Shown piece after piece: positions 43,280 to 51,891 of a stretch of DNA of 64,000 nucleotides. Made by a program: the position numbers and the translations under genes. Source of the stretch: Labrys okinawensis (lineage in GTDB: Bacteria; Pseudomonadota; Alphaproteobacteria; Rhizobiales; Labraceae). Each line of letters opens with the position of its first letter. Within the stretch, counting starts at the first letter, position 1. The notes beneath the pieces are model-generated. The model saw only the letters and a list, made by a program, of their open reading frames with translations. It did not search any database and was not told the origin of the DNA. The stretch spans positions 558,001 to 622,000 of the forward strand of contig NZ_PUEJ01000005.1 of assembly GCF_002982075.1 (NCBI RefSeq), in the 5' to 3' direction.

Positions 43280-43354
43280 CTAGAGCGCTTTCCAGAAAAG
43301 GTGATAGGCTTTTCGATCAAGAAAACGCGTCAAAACAAAAAGTTAGAGACAAAG
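43280..43354 (+). repeat. Dispersed repeat family B, diverged copy
   Basis: Recognised by AGAGCGCTTT, GAAAACGCGTCAAAACAA and AGTTAGAGACAAAG in the same order as the full copies, with many substitutions. It covers the region just upstream of radA and so may hold or displace the radA promoter. Confidence 0.55.
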
Positions 43355-43585
43355 TGCGATTCGGAGAAATCCTACTTGCTCCAGCGGGGGGAGGCCGAGT
43401 CTGATCAAGTCGGACAGGCCAAACCGGGGCTGCCGCTATAGGATCTTGAATGGGCCACAAGATTGAAGGCGACTCAATGCAGGCCGAACCCGCTAGTTCA
43501 CCCCATAGGCCGGGAACGACTGCCCCTTGCAGGTAAGCCGGACCACAACCTATATGGTTCCAAACACGTCGTCCCGGAACAGTCC

Positions 43586-43900
43586 ATGTCACGCCCGCTG
43601 ACCGTCACCATCCCTCACAGCCTCGGCCGTGCAGCCGCCCGCAAACGGGTCGAGGACGGCATCGCGCAATTGCGCGACAGCTATGCCGGGCAATTCACCT
43701 CGCTCGAAGAAAAATGGAACGGCGACAGGTTCGAGTGCCGGCTGAGCGTGTTCAAGCAAACCATTTCCGGCAGCGTCGATATCGGTGACGACACGGTAAC
43801 GGTGAGCGTCCTATTGCCGGTCTTCCTGACCATGCTGGCAAACAAGGTGACCACGCTGATACAGCAGCGCGGTCAGGTGCTGCTGGAGCACAAGAGCTAA
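43586..43900 (+). CDS. Polyhydroxyalkanoic acid system family protein
   Basis: A 104-residue protein beginning MSRPLTVTIPHSLGRAAAR and containing RVEDGIAQLR, FTSLEEKWNGDRFECRLSVF and a C-terminal hydrophobic strand-turn-helix (VLLPVFLTMLANKV). This matches the PHA_gran_rgn family, named from genes near polyhydroxyalkanoate granule loci; its biochemical role is unknown. No other PHA gene lies in the window. It is the only plus-strand gene inside the long minus-strand block and ends 28 bp before the convergent sterol desaturase gene. Start set at ATG 43586; a longer frame lacks support. Confidence 0.8.
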   Translation: MSRPLTVTIPHSLGRAAARKRVEDGIAQLRDSYAGQFTSLEEKWNGDRFECRLSVFKQTISGSVDIGDDTVTVSVLLPVFLTMLANKVTTLIQQRGQVLLEHKS

Positions 43901-43927
43901 AGCTCGAACGTATTCCCGCCGCCGCCA

Positions 43928-44932
43928 TCACTCGCCGCCGGCTCTCTCCGGGTGCAGCATCATACGCTTGGTACGCGCGGCGGCACGCCGGATGGCGGCT
44001 GAGCACTTCACGATCGGGCCAAGAAAGCACCACCAGATTCTCTGATAGTCGCCACGCTCGTCCTCGATCCCGCCGATACCGTATTTCTGCACCTCATCCC
44101 GTGTTGCCAGATAGGCCGTGCCGGCGATCCAGTCCCAGATCGACAATCTCGAACCCATGTTCTTGTCCCAGTGCTTGCGTGCCACGCTGTGGTGGACCTG
44201 ATGCATGCGGGGACTGATGAAGATGCGGTCCAGGATCCCGAAGCTGATGGGGAAATGCGTGTGCTGGAGCGTGCCCAATGTCAGCAGTGAGAAGATCAAC
44301 GATGTGCTCGCCTGCATCGCCAGTAGCTCGACGATGGAGAAACCATAGAAGAATACGATCAACGTAACCGGTACGACGCGGCACACGCCGATGCACAAAG
44401 CATCGAGAAGCACCCCCACCGGATGCACGCGGAAGGCGGTGAAAGGAGACAAAAAAGTTGCCGAATGGTGAACCTTATGGAATTCCCAAAGGTAACGATT
44501 CTTATGCTGGATATAATGACTTATGAACTCTCCAAGATCGGAAAACATGAACATAATGATGCATAATATTACAACTGTAATCGGCCCAGCCTGGATTTTT
44601 TGATCGAACTGCAGCCAAGCACCGAGCGTCGCCCCAGCTTTCTCCGCCAGGAACGTCGTCAGAATCGCGGCGAAAAACGCCACCCATCGAAACGAAAATT
44701 TGATGATAAAGTATAAGAGAACATCGATTTTCGTCGAGTGACTGAACCACCCCGAAACAGGCATAAAAAAACGAATAAATCCCCGAACATTTCGGCTGGA
44801 AATCGTTCTCGTCAATAGGAACAGGAAAGCAAACACTCCGCCAGAAACGAATGTCGCCATCATCAATAATATATTGATGTGCGTCATCACAAAATCTGTG
44901 ATAATAGCGACTACACTCGAAATCGACAGCAT
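43928..44932 (-). CDS. Sterol desaturase / fatty acid hydroxylase family membrane protein
   Basis: A 334-residue integral membrane diiron protein. Its histidine boxes are visible: HYIQH, HKVHH, then HTHF and HQVHH followed by RKHW. Four or more transmembrane segments precede and surround them. The family hydroxylates or desaturates lipids such as fatty acids, sterols or carotenoids using O2. The N-terminal half is encoded by unusually AT-rich DNA (about 30% GC in 44521-44580), unlike the neighbours, a sign of horizontal acquisition. GGAAAG precedes the ATG by 7 nt. It interrupts the alr-radA junction together with the VOC gene. Substrate unknown. Confidence 0.85.
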   Translation of the reverse strand: MLSISSVVAIITDFVMTHINILLMMATFVSGGVFAFLFLLTRTISSRNVRGFIRFFMPVSGWFSHSTKIDVLLYFIIKFSFRWVAFFAAILTTFLAEKAGATLGAWLQFDQKIQAGPITVVILCIIMFMFSDLGEFISHYIQHKNRYLWEFHKVHHSATFLSPFTAFRVHPVGVLLDALCIGVCRVVPVTLIVFFYGFSIVELLAMQASTSLIFSLLTLGTLQHTHFPISFGILDRIFISPRMHQVHHSVARKHWDKNMGSRLSIWDWIAGTAYLATRDEVQKYGIGGIEDERGDYQRIWWCFLGPIVKCSAAIRRAAARTKRMMLHPERAGGE

Positions 44933-45146
44933 GAGATTACTTTCCGTAAGCTCTCAAATGAAAGATTAAGAGCAACATATCGCAAAATCTCGATTGTCAA
45001 AGAAGGCGATGAAAGTCAACACCGCCAGGCAAGTCTAGATCCTTGGGAACAATCATGTAGAAAATATGTTCGGTGGCCCGGCCACCAGCGTGAAACCGAG
45101 GCGCGAAGGCGTCGATCGTCGCGGGAATGCGGAGGGACGGCTTCCG

Positions 45147-45533
45147 TTAGCCGGGCAGGTGGCAAACCGCCTCGATATTATGGCCATCCGGATCGAGCAC
45201 GAAGGCTGCATAGTAGTTTGGATGGTAATGGGCGCGAATGCCCGGCGCGCCATTGTCGCGCGCACCGGCAGCCAATGCAGCGGCATGAAAGTCCTCGACG
45301 GCTTTCCTGCTTTTCGCGACAAAAGCAATGTGAAAGCTGCCTTCCCGGGCCTCGCCATCACCGATCCAGAACTGGGGTCGCCCGTCCTCGCCATAGCCGC
45401 AATGGGCATTGCTGCCGGTCATCTCTCGCGTGACCTCCATTTGCACCGAATAGCCGAGCGGAGCGAGAACCAGATCGTAGAAGGCGCGGGAACGTTGATA
45501 GTCACGAACAGGAAAACCAAAATGGTCGATCAT
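45147..45533 (-). CDS. VOC family protein (glyoxalase/bleomycin-resistance fold)
   Basis: A 128-residue vicinal-oxygen-chelate protein with two beta-alpha-beta-beta-beta modules. It starts MIDHFGFPVRDYQRSRAFYD with a likely metal-ligand His, has FHIAFVAKSRKAVEDFHAAA in the second module, and ends in VLDPDGHNIEAVCH with the usual Glu ligand. Such proteins include glyoxalase I, dioxygenases and fosfomycin- or bleomycin-resistance proteins; the substrate cannot be assigned. It lies between the sterol-desaturase gene and alr on the same strand, 55 bp after the alr stop. Confidence 0.87.
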   Translation of the reverse strand: MIDHFGFPVRDYQRSRAFYDLVLAPLGYSVQMEVTREMTGSNAHCGYGEDGRPQFWIGDGEAREGSFHIAFVAKSRKAVEDFHAAALAAGARDNGAPGIRAHYHPNYYAAFVLDPDGHNIEAVCHLPG

Positions 45534-45588
45534 CGCATTCTTCCCAAGCAGTGGCTGTGGTGATCGAGGGCTGGCGCCGCGCTATCGC

Positions 45589-46695
45589 CTAGACCGCAAG
45601 GTGCCGATCGTAGCGCGTACCCAGGCTGGTGAGTATCTCATAACCGATCGTGCCGGCACGTCGGGCCACCTCGTCGACGGGCAGATGCGGCCCGATCAAT
45701 TCAACCCAATCACCCCGTTTGACCGTGCCGGACGGCAAATCCGTCACGTCAATCGCCGTCATGTCCATCGAGATCCGCCCGGCGATGAGGCAGTACTTGC
45801 CCGCGACGACGGCCACCGCCGTGTCGAAATCGTCGGAGGAAGACCCCGAGCGCAGATAGCCATCGGCATATCCGATCGCCACCATGGCGATGCGCGCAGG
45901 CCGGCGGCTCGTCCAGGTCGCACCATATCCGACATATTCGCCCGGCAGCACTTCGCGGACCTGCAGGACCTGGGCCGCAAGAGTGATCACCGGCCGCATC
46001 GGATTGGGCCGGCCGGGCTGGGGATTGGAGCCATAGAGCGCCACGCCGGGCCGCAGCAGATCATAGCCTATATCAGCCGGCAGGAAGGTACCGTAAGAAT
46101 TGCAGAGCGAGGCGGGGACATCCGGATAGAGCGATCTGACGCCGGCAAAAGCCTCGAACTGCCTCGCATTGAGCGGATGTTCGGGCGTGTCGGCGCAGGC
46201 GAGATGGCTCATCAGCAGGGAAGGCCTGAAGAGCTCTCCCTCCGCGGCCAGGGTCTGGGCTTCGTCGACGCGGAGCCCGAGCCGGGACATGCCGGTGTCC
46301 ACGTGCAAGGCGGCGCCTCCCTGCCAGCCGGTGGCGGCAACGAAGGCGGACCATTCCCGCAATTCCTCGAGCGAGCCCAAAGCGGGCCTCAGAGCGTTCG
46401 CCGCAAACCTGTCGCCATGGCCCGGCGCAAGGCCGCTCAGGACATAGATCGCCGCATGCGGAGCGAGTTTTCGGACGCGAATGCCTTCGTCGATCTGGGC
46501 CACGAAGAAGGTACGGCAACCCGCCCGGGTAAGGGCGGGTACGACATTATCGATGCCCAGGCCATAGCCATCGGCCTTGACCACGGCCGCGCATTCGGCC
46601 TTTGGCCGCTGCTGCCCGCAGCGCCGCCAATTGTCGGCGAGCGCATCGGTGTCGATGGTCAGACGGGCATAAACGGGAGGCAGGGAATCGCTCAT
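45589..46695 (-). CDS. alr: Alanine racemase
   Basis: A 368-residue fold-type III PLP enzyme from ATG 46695. The PLP lysine is in AAVVKADGYGLG (Lys near 39); the second catalytic base is the Tyr of YVGYGATW; MSRLGLR and HLACAD are further family segments. It makes D-alanine for peptidoglycan. In related genomes alr lies between dnaB and radA; here it is 73 bp after dnaB and is separated from radA by about 2.3 kb of apparently inserted genes. Confidence 0.95.
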   Translation of the reverse strand: MSDSLPPVYARLTIDTDALADNWRRCGQQRPKAECAAVVKADGYGLGIDNVVPALTRAGCRTFFVAQIDEGIRVRKLAPHAAIYVLSGLAPGHGDRFAANALRPALGSLEELREWSAFVAATGWQGGAALHVDTGMSRLGLRVDEAQTLAAEGELFRPSLLMSHLACADTPEHPLNARQFEAFAGVRSLYPDVPASLCNSYGTFLPADIGYDLLRPGVALYGSNPQPGRPNPMRPVITLAAQVLQVREVLPGEYVGYGATWTSRRPARIAMVAIGYADGYLRSGSSSDDFDTAVAVVAGKYCLIAGRISMDMTAIDVTDLPSGTVKRGDWVELIGPHLPVDEVARRAGTIGYEILTSLGTRYDRHLAV

Positions 46696-46767
46696 GCGCG
46701 GACCATAGGGCTGACTTGAAGCCGGCGGAAGGCGGAGCGGCAAATATTGCGCTCCGCCCGCCGCGGT

Positions 46768-48273
46768 CTATTCGCCGGTCTGTATCGGCAGGTGATCGGT
46801 ACGGGCAAGATTGCCGAAACGGGTGACGTCGGCGTCGAACTGAACCTTGACGGTGCCGGTCGGACCGTGGCGCTGCTTGCCGATGATCACTTCGGCGACA
46901 CCGGCCAGACTTTCCATCTCGGCCTGCCACTTGAAGAACTCCTCGGTGCCTTCCTTGGGCATCTTGTTCTTCACGTAATATTCCTCGCGGAACACGAACA
47001 TCACCACGTCGGCGTCCTGTTCGATCGAGCCGGATTCACGCAAGTCCGACAGCTGTGGGCGCTTGTCGTCACGCGATTCCACCTGGCGCGAAAGCTGGGA
47101 CAGGCCGATGAGCGGCACGTTCAGTTCCTTGGCCAGCGCCTTGAGACCCGTTGTGATCTCGGTGATTTCCTGCACGCGGTTTTCACTGCCCTTCTTGCCC
47201 GAGCCGGTGAGCAGCTGAATATAGTCGACGATCAGGAGATCGAGGCCGCGCTGGCGCTTCAGGCGGCGCGAGCGTGCGACCAGCTGGGCGATGGAGATGC
47301 CACCGCTGTCGTCGATATAGAGCGGCGTCGTCTGCATGTCCTGGCTGGCGGTGACGAGACGGCTGAACTCATCCTCCGAAAGGTCTCCGCGCCGGATCTT
47401 GTAGGAAGGCACGTTGGCCTGCTCGGCCACGACGCGCGTGGCGAGCTGTTCCGCCGACATTTCCAGGGAGAAGAAGCCGACCGAGCCGCCATCGATGGTC
47501 TTGCGCGAACCGTCGGGCTGGATCTCGAACTTGTAGTTCTTGGCGACATTGTAGGCGATATTGGTGGCAAGCGACGTCTTGCCCATGCCGGGACGTCCGG
47601 CGAGCACGATGAGATCGGAGGGCTGTAGCCCGCCCATCATCCGGTCAAGATCGTCGAGACCAGTGGACAAGCCTGACAACTGCCCGTCGCGCTGATAGGC
47701 GGCGGACGCCATGTCGATGGCATCCTTCAGCGCATCCGAGAAGGTCGCGAACCCGCCTTCGTTGCGCCCGGTCTCGGCGAGAGCGAACAGCCGGCGCTCC
47801 GCCTCCTCGATCTGGTCCCCGGGTGTCATGTCGACAGGAGCGTCATAGGCGACGTTGACCAGCTCCTCCCCGACCTGGATCAGGGAGCGTCGGAGCGCGA
47901 GATCGTAGATGATCTGGCCATAGTCGGCCGCGTTGATGACCGTGGTGGCCTCGGTGGCAAGGCGAATGAGATACTGCTGAGTGGTGAGCCCGCCAATGTC
48001 CTGGTCCGGCCCGAGAAAGGTCTTCAGCGTGATCGGCGTCGCCATCTTGCCCGCACGCACCAGGCTCGAGGCGATTTCGAAGATCCTGCGATGGAAGGGA
48101 TCGAAGAAATGCTCGGGCAGCAGGAAGTCGGAAACCCGGTAGAACGCCTCGTTATTGACCAGAATGGCGCCGAGCAGGGCCTGTTCGGCCTCGACATTGC
48201 TGGGAGCCTGCCGGTAGGTCACGGCTTGCCCGGTCTCGAGCTTGTGTACGGTGGCTTCGACAGGTGTGGACAT
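46768..48273 (-). CDS. dnaB: Replicative DNA helicase DnaB
   Basis: A 501-residue hexameric helicase. The N-terminal domain (about 20-130) begins PSNVEAEQALLGAILVNNEA; a linker leads to the RecA-like C-terminal domain with Walker A AGRPGMGKTS, LEMSAEQLATRVVAEQ, Walker B LLIVDYIQLL, and GLSQLSRQVESR. No intein is present: the motor domain reads without a break. It unwinds DNA at the replication fork. It follows the ribosomal gene group by 155 bp with a terminator between. Confidence 0.97.
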   Translation of the reverse strand: MSTPVEATVHKLETGQAVTYRQAPSNVEAEQALLGAILVNNEAFYRVSDFLLPEHFFDPFHRRIFEIASSLVRAGKMATPITLKTFLGPDQDIGGLTTQQYLIRLATEATTVINAADYGQIIYDLALRRSLIQVGEELVNVAYDAPVDMTPGDQIEEAERRLFALAETGRNEGGFATFSDALKDAIDMASAAYQRDGQLSGLSTGLDDLDRMMGGLQPSDLIVLAGRPGMGKTSLATNIAYNVAKNYKFEIQPDGSRKTIDGGSVGFFSLEMSAEQLATRVVAEQANVPSYKIRRGDLSEDEFSRLVTASQDMQTTPLYIDDSGGISIAQLVARSRRLKRQRGLDLLIVDYIQLLTGSGKKGSENRVQEITEITTGLKALAKELNVPLIGLSQLSRQVESRDDKRPQLSDLRESGSIEQDADVVMFVFREEYYVKNKMPKEGTEEFFKWQAEMESLAGVAEVIIGKQRHGPTGTVKVQFDADVTRFGNLARTDHLPIQTGE

Positions 48274-48372
48274 CAGGCTCTTGGAATCGTGATTCGTCGG
48301 GCGGCAAGCTTAGCACGCCGGCCGCCCCCCTTGGCCTTCGATCGGCAATTCACAGTGATTCACAACCCGGAC

Positions 48373-48403
48373 AAAATAAAAGCCGGGCGACAAGCGCCCG
48401 GCT
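48373..48403 (-). terminator. Rho-independent terminator after rplI
   Basis: Read on the minus strand: a 9-bp GC stem (AGCCGGGCG / CGCCCGGCT, 48381-48403), 5-nt loop, then TTTATTTT. It lies 25 bp past the rplI stop and ends the rpsF-rpsR-DUF2232-rplI transcript before dnaB. Confidence 0.88.
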
Positions 48404-48428
48404 CTTGATCGTGTCGAATGGCCGAGAA

Positions 48429-49001
48429 TCAGACTTCGGGCTGCTCGCCGGTACCGGGAACGCCGGGGATCTCGATGTCCTCGGGGTTCTCGAAGGTGTC
48501 TTCGTCGTCCTGCGGGGCCAGCACGTCCTCGCCGCGGATCTGACGCTCGGCTTCTTCGGGCGAGCGGGCGATATTGGCGGTGATGGTGACTTCCACCTCC
48601 GGGTGCAGGTGGACGAGCACCTTATGAAGGCCGATCGTCTTGATCGGGGTGTTCAGCACGAACTGCGAGCGGGCCACGGTGAAGCCGCCGGCGGTCGAGG
48701 TCTCGGCGAGATCGCGGGCCGTGACCGAGCCGTAGAGCTGGCCGGTCTCGCCGGCCTGGCGGATCAGCGTGAAGGTCTGGCCGTCAAGCTTGGCGGCAAC
48801 GGCCTCGGCTTCTTTCTTGAGCTCGAGGTTGCGGGCTTCGAGCTGCACGCGCTCCTTCTCGAAGCGCTCCTTATTGGCCTTGGTGGCGCGCAGGGCCTTG
48901 TTGTTGGGCAGCAGGAAGTTACGGGCATAGCCGTCCTTCACCTTCACCGTCTCGCCCATCTGGCCGAGCTTGGAAACGCGCTCCAGCAGAATGACTTCCA
49001 T
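48429..49001 (-). CDS. rplI: 50S ribosomal protein L9
   Basis: A 190-residue L9. The N-terminal rRNA-binding domain starts [19 protein letters not shown] and has [14 protein letters not shown]; a long connecting helix ([20 protein letters not shown]) joins the C-terminal domain. An acidic tail of about 35 residues ([20 protein letters not shown]) extends past the E. coli length of 149. A strong AAAGGAGA site lies before the ATG. Last gene of the rpsF operon, in front of a clear terminator. Confidence 0.97.
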   Translation of the reverse strand: MEVILLERVSKLGQMGETVKVKDGYARNFLLPNNKALRATKANKERFEKERVQLEARNLELKKEAEAVAAKLDGQTFTLIRQAGETGQLYGSVTARDLAETSTAGGFTVARSQFVLNTPIKTIGLHKVLVHLHPEVEVTITANIARSPEEAERQIRGEDVLAPQDDEDTFENPEDIEIPGVPGTGEQPEV

Positions 49002-49020
49002 GTTTGTCTCCTTTGTTCGT

Positions 49021-50025
49021 CTATCGGGGGGTACTGGGGGTATTGGAGCGGTCGCTGAAGCGGCCGCGCAGATTGAAGAGAGTTTCGACCAGGCCGAGCA
49101 CGATCATCAGCGGCAGCGCGAGCCAGGACAGGACCACGCACAGCAGATAGGCCAGAGCCAGGATCAGGGGACGCAGGGCGCCGCCGCGGGTAAGGAAATG
49201 CAACACGGCAAAACCCTGGATCAGGAAGGCGCCGAGCAATGCCGCCAGCAACAACTGCCCGGCAAAGCCGACCGTGCCGGAAAGCAGGGAAATCGCACAG
49301 GTGACCGCCACCAAGCCCAGCGACCAGGTCGGCAGGAAGAGTTCAGCCGCGATGTCGGGCCAGCGCCGGGGCAGCCGGCCCGAGATCAGGGCGATACGTG
49401 CCGACAGCCAAAGGCCGCCAAGATTGGATACTGTTGTGAGCAGGGCCGCGAGCGGCAGCAGGATCACGCTGAAAACCTGCAGCAACGCCTCCGGATCCAC
49501 GCCGTCCTTGGCGGGAATGGGTTGATCCTTCGATCCGCCCATCATGATGCGAACGGCCTGCATCAAGTCGGTACGCAGATTGGCCAATGCCTGTTCAGGA
49601 GTCGAGCCGAGTGCCAGAATACCAAAGAACGTCCCCGCCATGCCCAGCACGGCAGCGACGATTGCCAGAGTACCGAGCGGGAGAGGGGCACGATCACCCG
49701 CCCTGTCGCCGAAGCCGGCGACCGCGAGATAAGCCAGGCCCCAGGCAGGCAAGGCGCGGGAAACGCCGAACTGCAGGGCAAGTCGGAACCGGGAGGCATC
49801 GGGGGATTGGGCGTCAAGGCCCGAGGTGACCAGCGCCAGCACCGCCATGGCGGCGATAGCGGCGGCGAGGCCGGCGCGGTATCCCCAGCACAACGTAGCC
49901 AGGGTGATCGGCAGCGCGGACAAGACCGACAGCAGGGCGCCGAAACCAGAACCGCTCGCGGGAGCGAGCGTCAGGATGGCTGCAGCAAGGCCGGCACCGA
50001 GGCCGATCGGAATATCGCGTTGCAT
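49021..50025 (-). CDS. DUF2232 (YybS-like) membrane protein
   Basis: A 334-residue polytopic inner-membrane protein with about eight transmembrane helices, for example [17 protein letters not shown] and [19 protein letters not shown]. It corresponds to the DUF2232 family found between rpsR and rplI in Rhizobiales. It lies 19 bp upstream of rplI and 124 bp after rpsR, so it is co-transcribed with ribosomal genes. In Firmicutes the YybS relatives also sit beside rplI and dnaB. Function unknown; membrane transport of a small ligand is a guess only. Confidence 0.87.
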   Translation of the reverse strand: MQRDIPIGLGAGLAAAILTLAPASGSGFGALLSVLSALPITLATLCWGYRAGLAAAIAAMAVLALVTSGLDAQSPDASRFRLALQFGVSRALPAWGLAYLAVAGFGDRAGDRAPLPLGTLAIVAAVLGMAGTFFGILALGSTPEQALANLRTDLMQAVRIMMGGSKDQPIPAKDGVDPEALLQVFSVILLPLAALLTTVSNLGGLWLSARIALISGRLPRRWPDIAAELFLPTWSLGLVAVTCAISLLSGTVGFAGQLLLAALLGAFLIQGFAVLHFLTRGGALRPLILALAYLLCVVLSWLALPLMIVLGLVETLFNLRGRFSDRSNTPSTPR

Positions 50026-50149
50026 CGTCGAGCTGTCCCGCTGTCGCGGTTAGAGGCCTTGCCGTGAAGACCCCAGCCATGGCCGAACTATCCGGCTGAC
50101 TGTGTTGGAGAGGGGCGGCGAGGCATGTGAACGCCTCGCCGCAGAAGCA

Positions 50150-50389
50150 TCAGCCGATCACGTAGGGCAGCAGGCCCAGGAAACGGGCGCGCTTGATGGC
50201 CTGAGCCAGCTCACGCTGTTTCTTGGCCGAAACCGCGGTGATACGGGAAGGAACGATCTTGCCGCGCTCGGAAATGTAGCGCTGCAGGAGCTTGACGTCC
50301 TTGTAGTCGATCTTCGGCGCATTCGGGCCCGAGAAGGGGCAGGTCTTGCGGCGGCGGAAGAAGGGACGGCGTCCAGGTGCGGTAGCCAT
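50150..50389 (-). CDS. rpsR: 30S ribosomal protein S18
   Basis: A 79-residue S18 with the conserved [20 protein letters not shown] near the N-terminus and [20 protein letters not shown] and [19 protein letters not shown] later. It binds next to S6 on the platform of the 30S subunit. ATG 50389 follows the rpsF stop by 2 bp and has GGGAGAAGAG before it; a GTG six bases earlier would overlap rpsF. Confidence 0.97.
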   Translation of the reverse strand: MATAPGRRPFFRRRKTCPFSGPNAPKIDYKDVKLLQRYISERGKIVPSRITAVSAKKQRELAQAIKRARFLGLLPYVIG

Positions 50390-50391
50390 GA

Positions 50392-50853
50392 TCACTCTTC
50401 TCCCTGCTGCTCGTCCGAGGAGCCTTCGAAGCGGTCACGGCGCGGACCGCGGTCATTGCCGCCGGAACGGGGACCGCCGCGGCCGCCACCGAAGCCGAAG
50501 CCACGGTCATCGTCGCGACGCTCGTCGCGATCGGACTTGCGCAGCATGGCCGACGGACCTTCCTCGAGTTCGTCGACGGAAAGGGTGAGGAAGCGCAGAA
50601 TGTCTTCGGAGATCGACATCTGACGCTCGACTTCTGCCACGGCCGCATGCGGCGCGGTGATGTTCAGCAGCGTGAAGTGAGCCTTGCGGTTCTTCTTGAT
50701 GCGATACTGCAGGGACTTGACGCCCCAATATTCGGTCTTGCCGACGGTGCCGCCATGCGCTTCGATGACACCCTTGAACTGGGCGGTCAGCGCTTCGACC
50801 TGCTGGGAGGTCACGTCTTGGCGAGCCAGGAAGACATGCTCGTAATTCGGCAT
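50392..50853 (-). CDS. rpsF: 30S ribosomal protein S6
   Basis: A 153-residue S6 from ATG 50853. The core starts [19 protein letters not shown] and includes [20 protein letters not shown]. After about residue 100 comes a charged, Gly/Arg/Asp-rich extension with RGG-like units ([15 protein letters not shown]) that the 98-residue folded part does not need. Longer or shorter tails are common in S6, but this one resembles RNA-binding RGG sequence. First gene of the ribosomal operon. The 226-bp leader has a 7-bp hairpin at 50973-50988. Confidence 0.95.
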   Translation of the reverse strand: MPNYEHVFLARQDVTSQQVEALTAQFKGVIEAHGGTVGKTEYWGVKSLQYRIKKNRKAHFTLLNITAPHAAVAEVERQMSISEDILRFLTLSVDELEEGPSAMLRKSDRDERRDDDRGFGFGGGRGGPRSGGNDRGPRRDRFEGSSDEQQGEE

Positions 50854-50972
50854 GAGATGGCCTGTCCTTTGGTTACAACGCGTCGTGGTTGTCACGTTCG
50901 CCTGGCGCGAAGCCCCTCGTGACCCGGCAGGCCGTCGAGGAATGTCTTAAGAGGGCGAAGACACGGGATGCA

Positions 50973-50988
50973 GGAACCCTGGGGTTCC
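50973..50988. other. Short palindrome in the rpsF leader
   Basis: GGAACCC (50973-50979) and GGGTTCC (50982-50988) form a perfect 7-bp stem with 2-nt centre, about 120 bp before rpsF and about 92 bp after the upstream SDR stop. It may be a weak terminator for the SDR gene or part of an rpsF leader; I could not recognise the conserved S6:S18-binding mRNA motif. Confidence 0.35.
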
Positions 50989-51079
50989 ACTGCGCGAGCG
51001 CAGCCATCCGTTCAGCCTCCGGCCGAAGCGAAGCCGGGTGCATACAGAGTTTGCCGCATCAGCGCAAGGACTAAGTTGT

Positions 51080-51793
51080 CTATACCAGGTGCAGGCCACC
51101 GTCGCATGCGATCACGGTGCCGGTGACATAGCCGTTCTCGACCAGGAACTGAACCGCATGGGCGATCTCGTCAGCGCGCCCGACCCGGCCGACCGGCAGT
51201 ATCTCCCGCTGTTCGCGGAAAAGATCGTCCTTGAAGCTCGCGGGAAAACGATCCCACCAGGGGGTATCGACCACGCCAGGGGAAACGGCGTTTACCCGGC
51301 TCGGCTTCAATTCACGCGCGAGGCTCCCGATCATGGCTTCGATTGCCCCATTGATGGCGCCGAGGCCGGCGGTCCCGGGTCGGGCGATCCGGGCAGAGAT
51401 CGCGGTGATGAAGGTGATGCTGCCTCCCGCCCGCAGATGGGCTGCTCCTGCCTGCGCCGCCTGGATCTGCGGCCAGAACTTCTCCTCGAAACCGGCTCTC
51501 AGGCTTTGAAGGTCGAGCTCGGCCAGGAGACCGGCTCCCTGGCCGCCACTCAGAGCCAGGATCAGGTGGTCGATGGGTCCCATCCGGTCGAAAAACTGCT
51601 CGAGTGCGCTGCGCTCTCGAGCATCGAAGGCCGCAATCTCAATGGCATGGCCGGCCGTCGCCGCCCGCAACTTGGCGAGATCGCGACCAGTGGCGACAAC
51701 CTCGGCCCCGGCAAGGCTCAGACGAAGTGCGGTGGCGAGGCCGATGCCCGACGAGCCGCCGATGACGATGATCTTTTGCCTGCTGCGTTCCAT
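51080..51793 (-). CDS. SDR family oxidoreductase
   Basis: A 237-residue SDR from ATG 51793. The cofactor motif GGSSGIGLATA and the acidic/basic ATGRD at the end of strand 2 are clear. The expected NNAG is replaced by LALSGGQGAG, and the catalytic Tyr of YxxxK is not obvious: the stretch reads GTAGLGAINGAIEAMIG, lacking Tyr and Lys. That pattern is seen in atypical SDRs that bind cofactor but use other chemistry. It is divergent from the LysR gene, which probably regulates it. Substrate unknown. Confidence 0.82.
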   Translation of the reverse strand: MERSRQKIIVIGGSSGIGLATALRLSLAGAEVVATGRDLAKLRAATAGHAIEIAAFDARERSALEQFFDRMGPIDHLILALSGGQGAGLLAELDLQSLRAGFEEKFWPQIQAAQAGAAHLRAGGSITFITAISARIARPGTAGLGAINGAIEAMIGSLARELKPSRVNAVSPGVVDTPWWDRFPASFKDDLFREQREILPVGRVGRADEIAHAVQFLVENGYVTGTVIACDGGLHLV

Positions 51794-51870
51794 GGTTGCT
51801 CTCCGGTGCTGCAAGGCCCAGTCCGCCTTGCCTTGTTTCGGGCACAAGCCTAGGAATTGCTTGATTATCA

Positions 51871-51885
51871 TTCAAATCGTTTGGA
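51871..51885. promoter_or_regulatory. Possible LysR operator in the SDR-lysR intergenic region
   Basis: TTCAAA-TCG-TTTGGA is an inverted repeat with one mismatch, placed centrally between the divergent starts in an AT-rich stretch. LysR regulators usually bind such dyads (T-N11-A type). A second perfect dyad, ACTATC-ATC-GATAGT (51895-51909), overlaps the first lysR codons. Confidence 0.45.
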
Positions 51886-51891
51886 TTTATA

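Noticed and set aside
50854..51079. S6:S18-binding autoregulatory leader of rpsF
   Set aside because: I could not match the conserved loop; only a simple 7-bp palindrome is visible.
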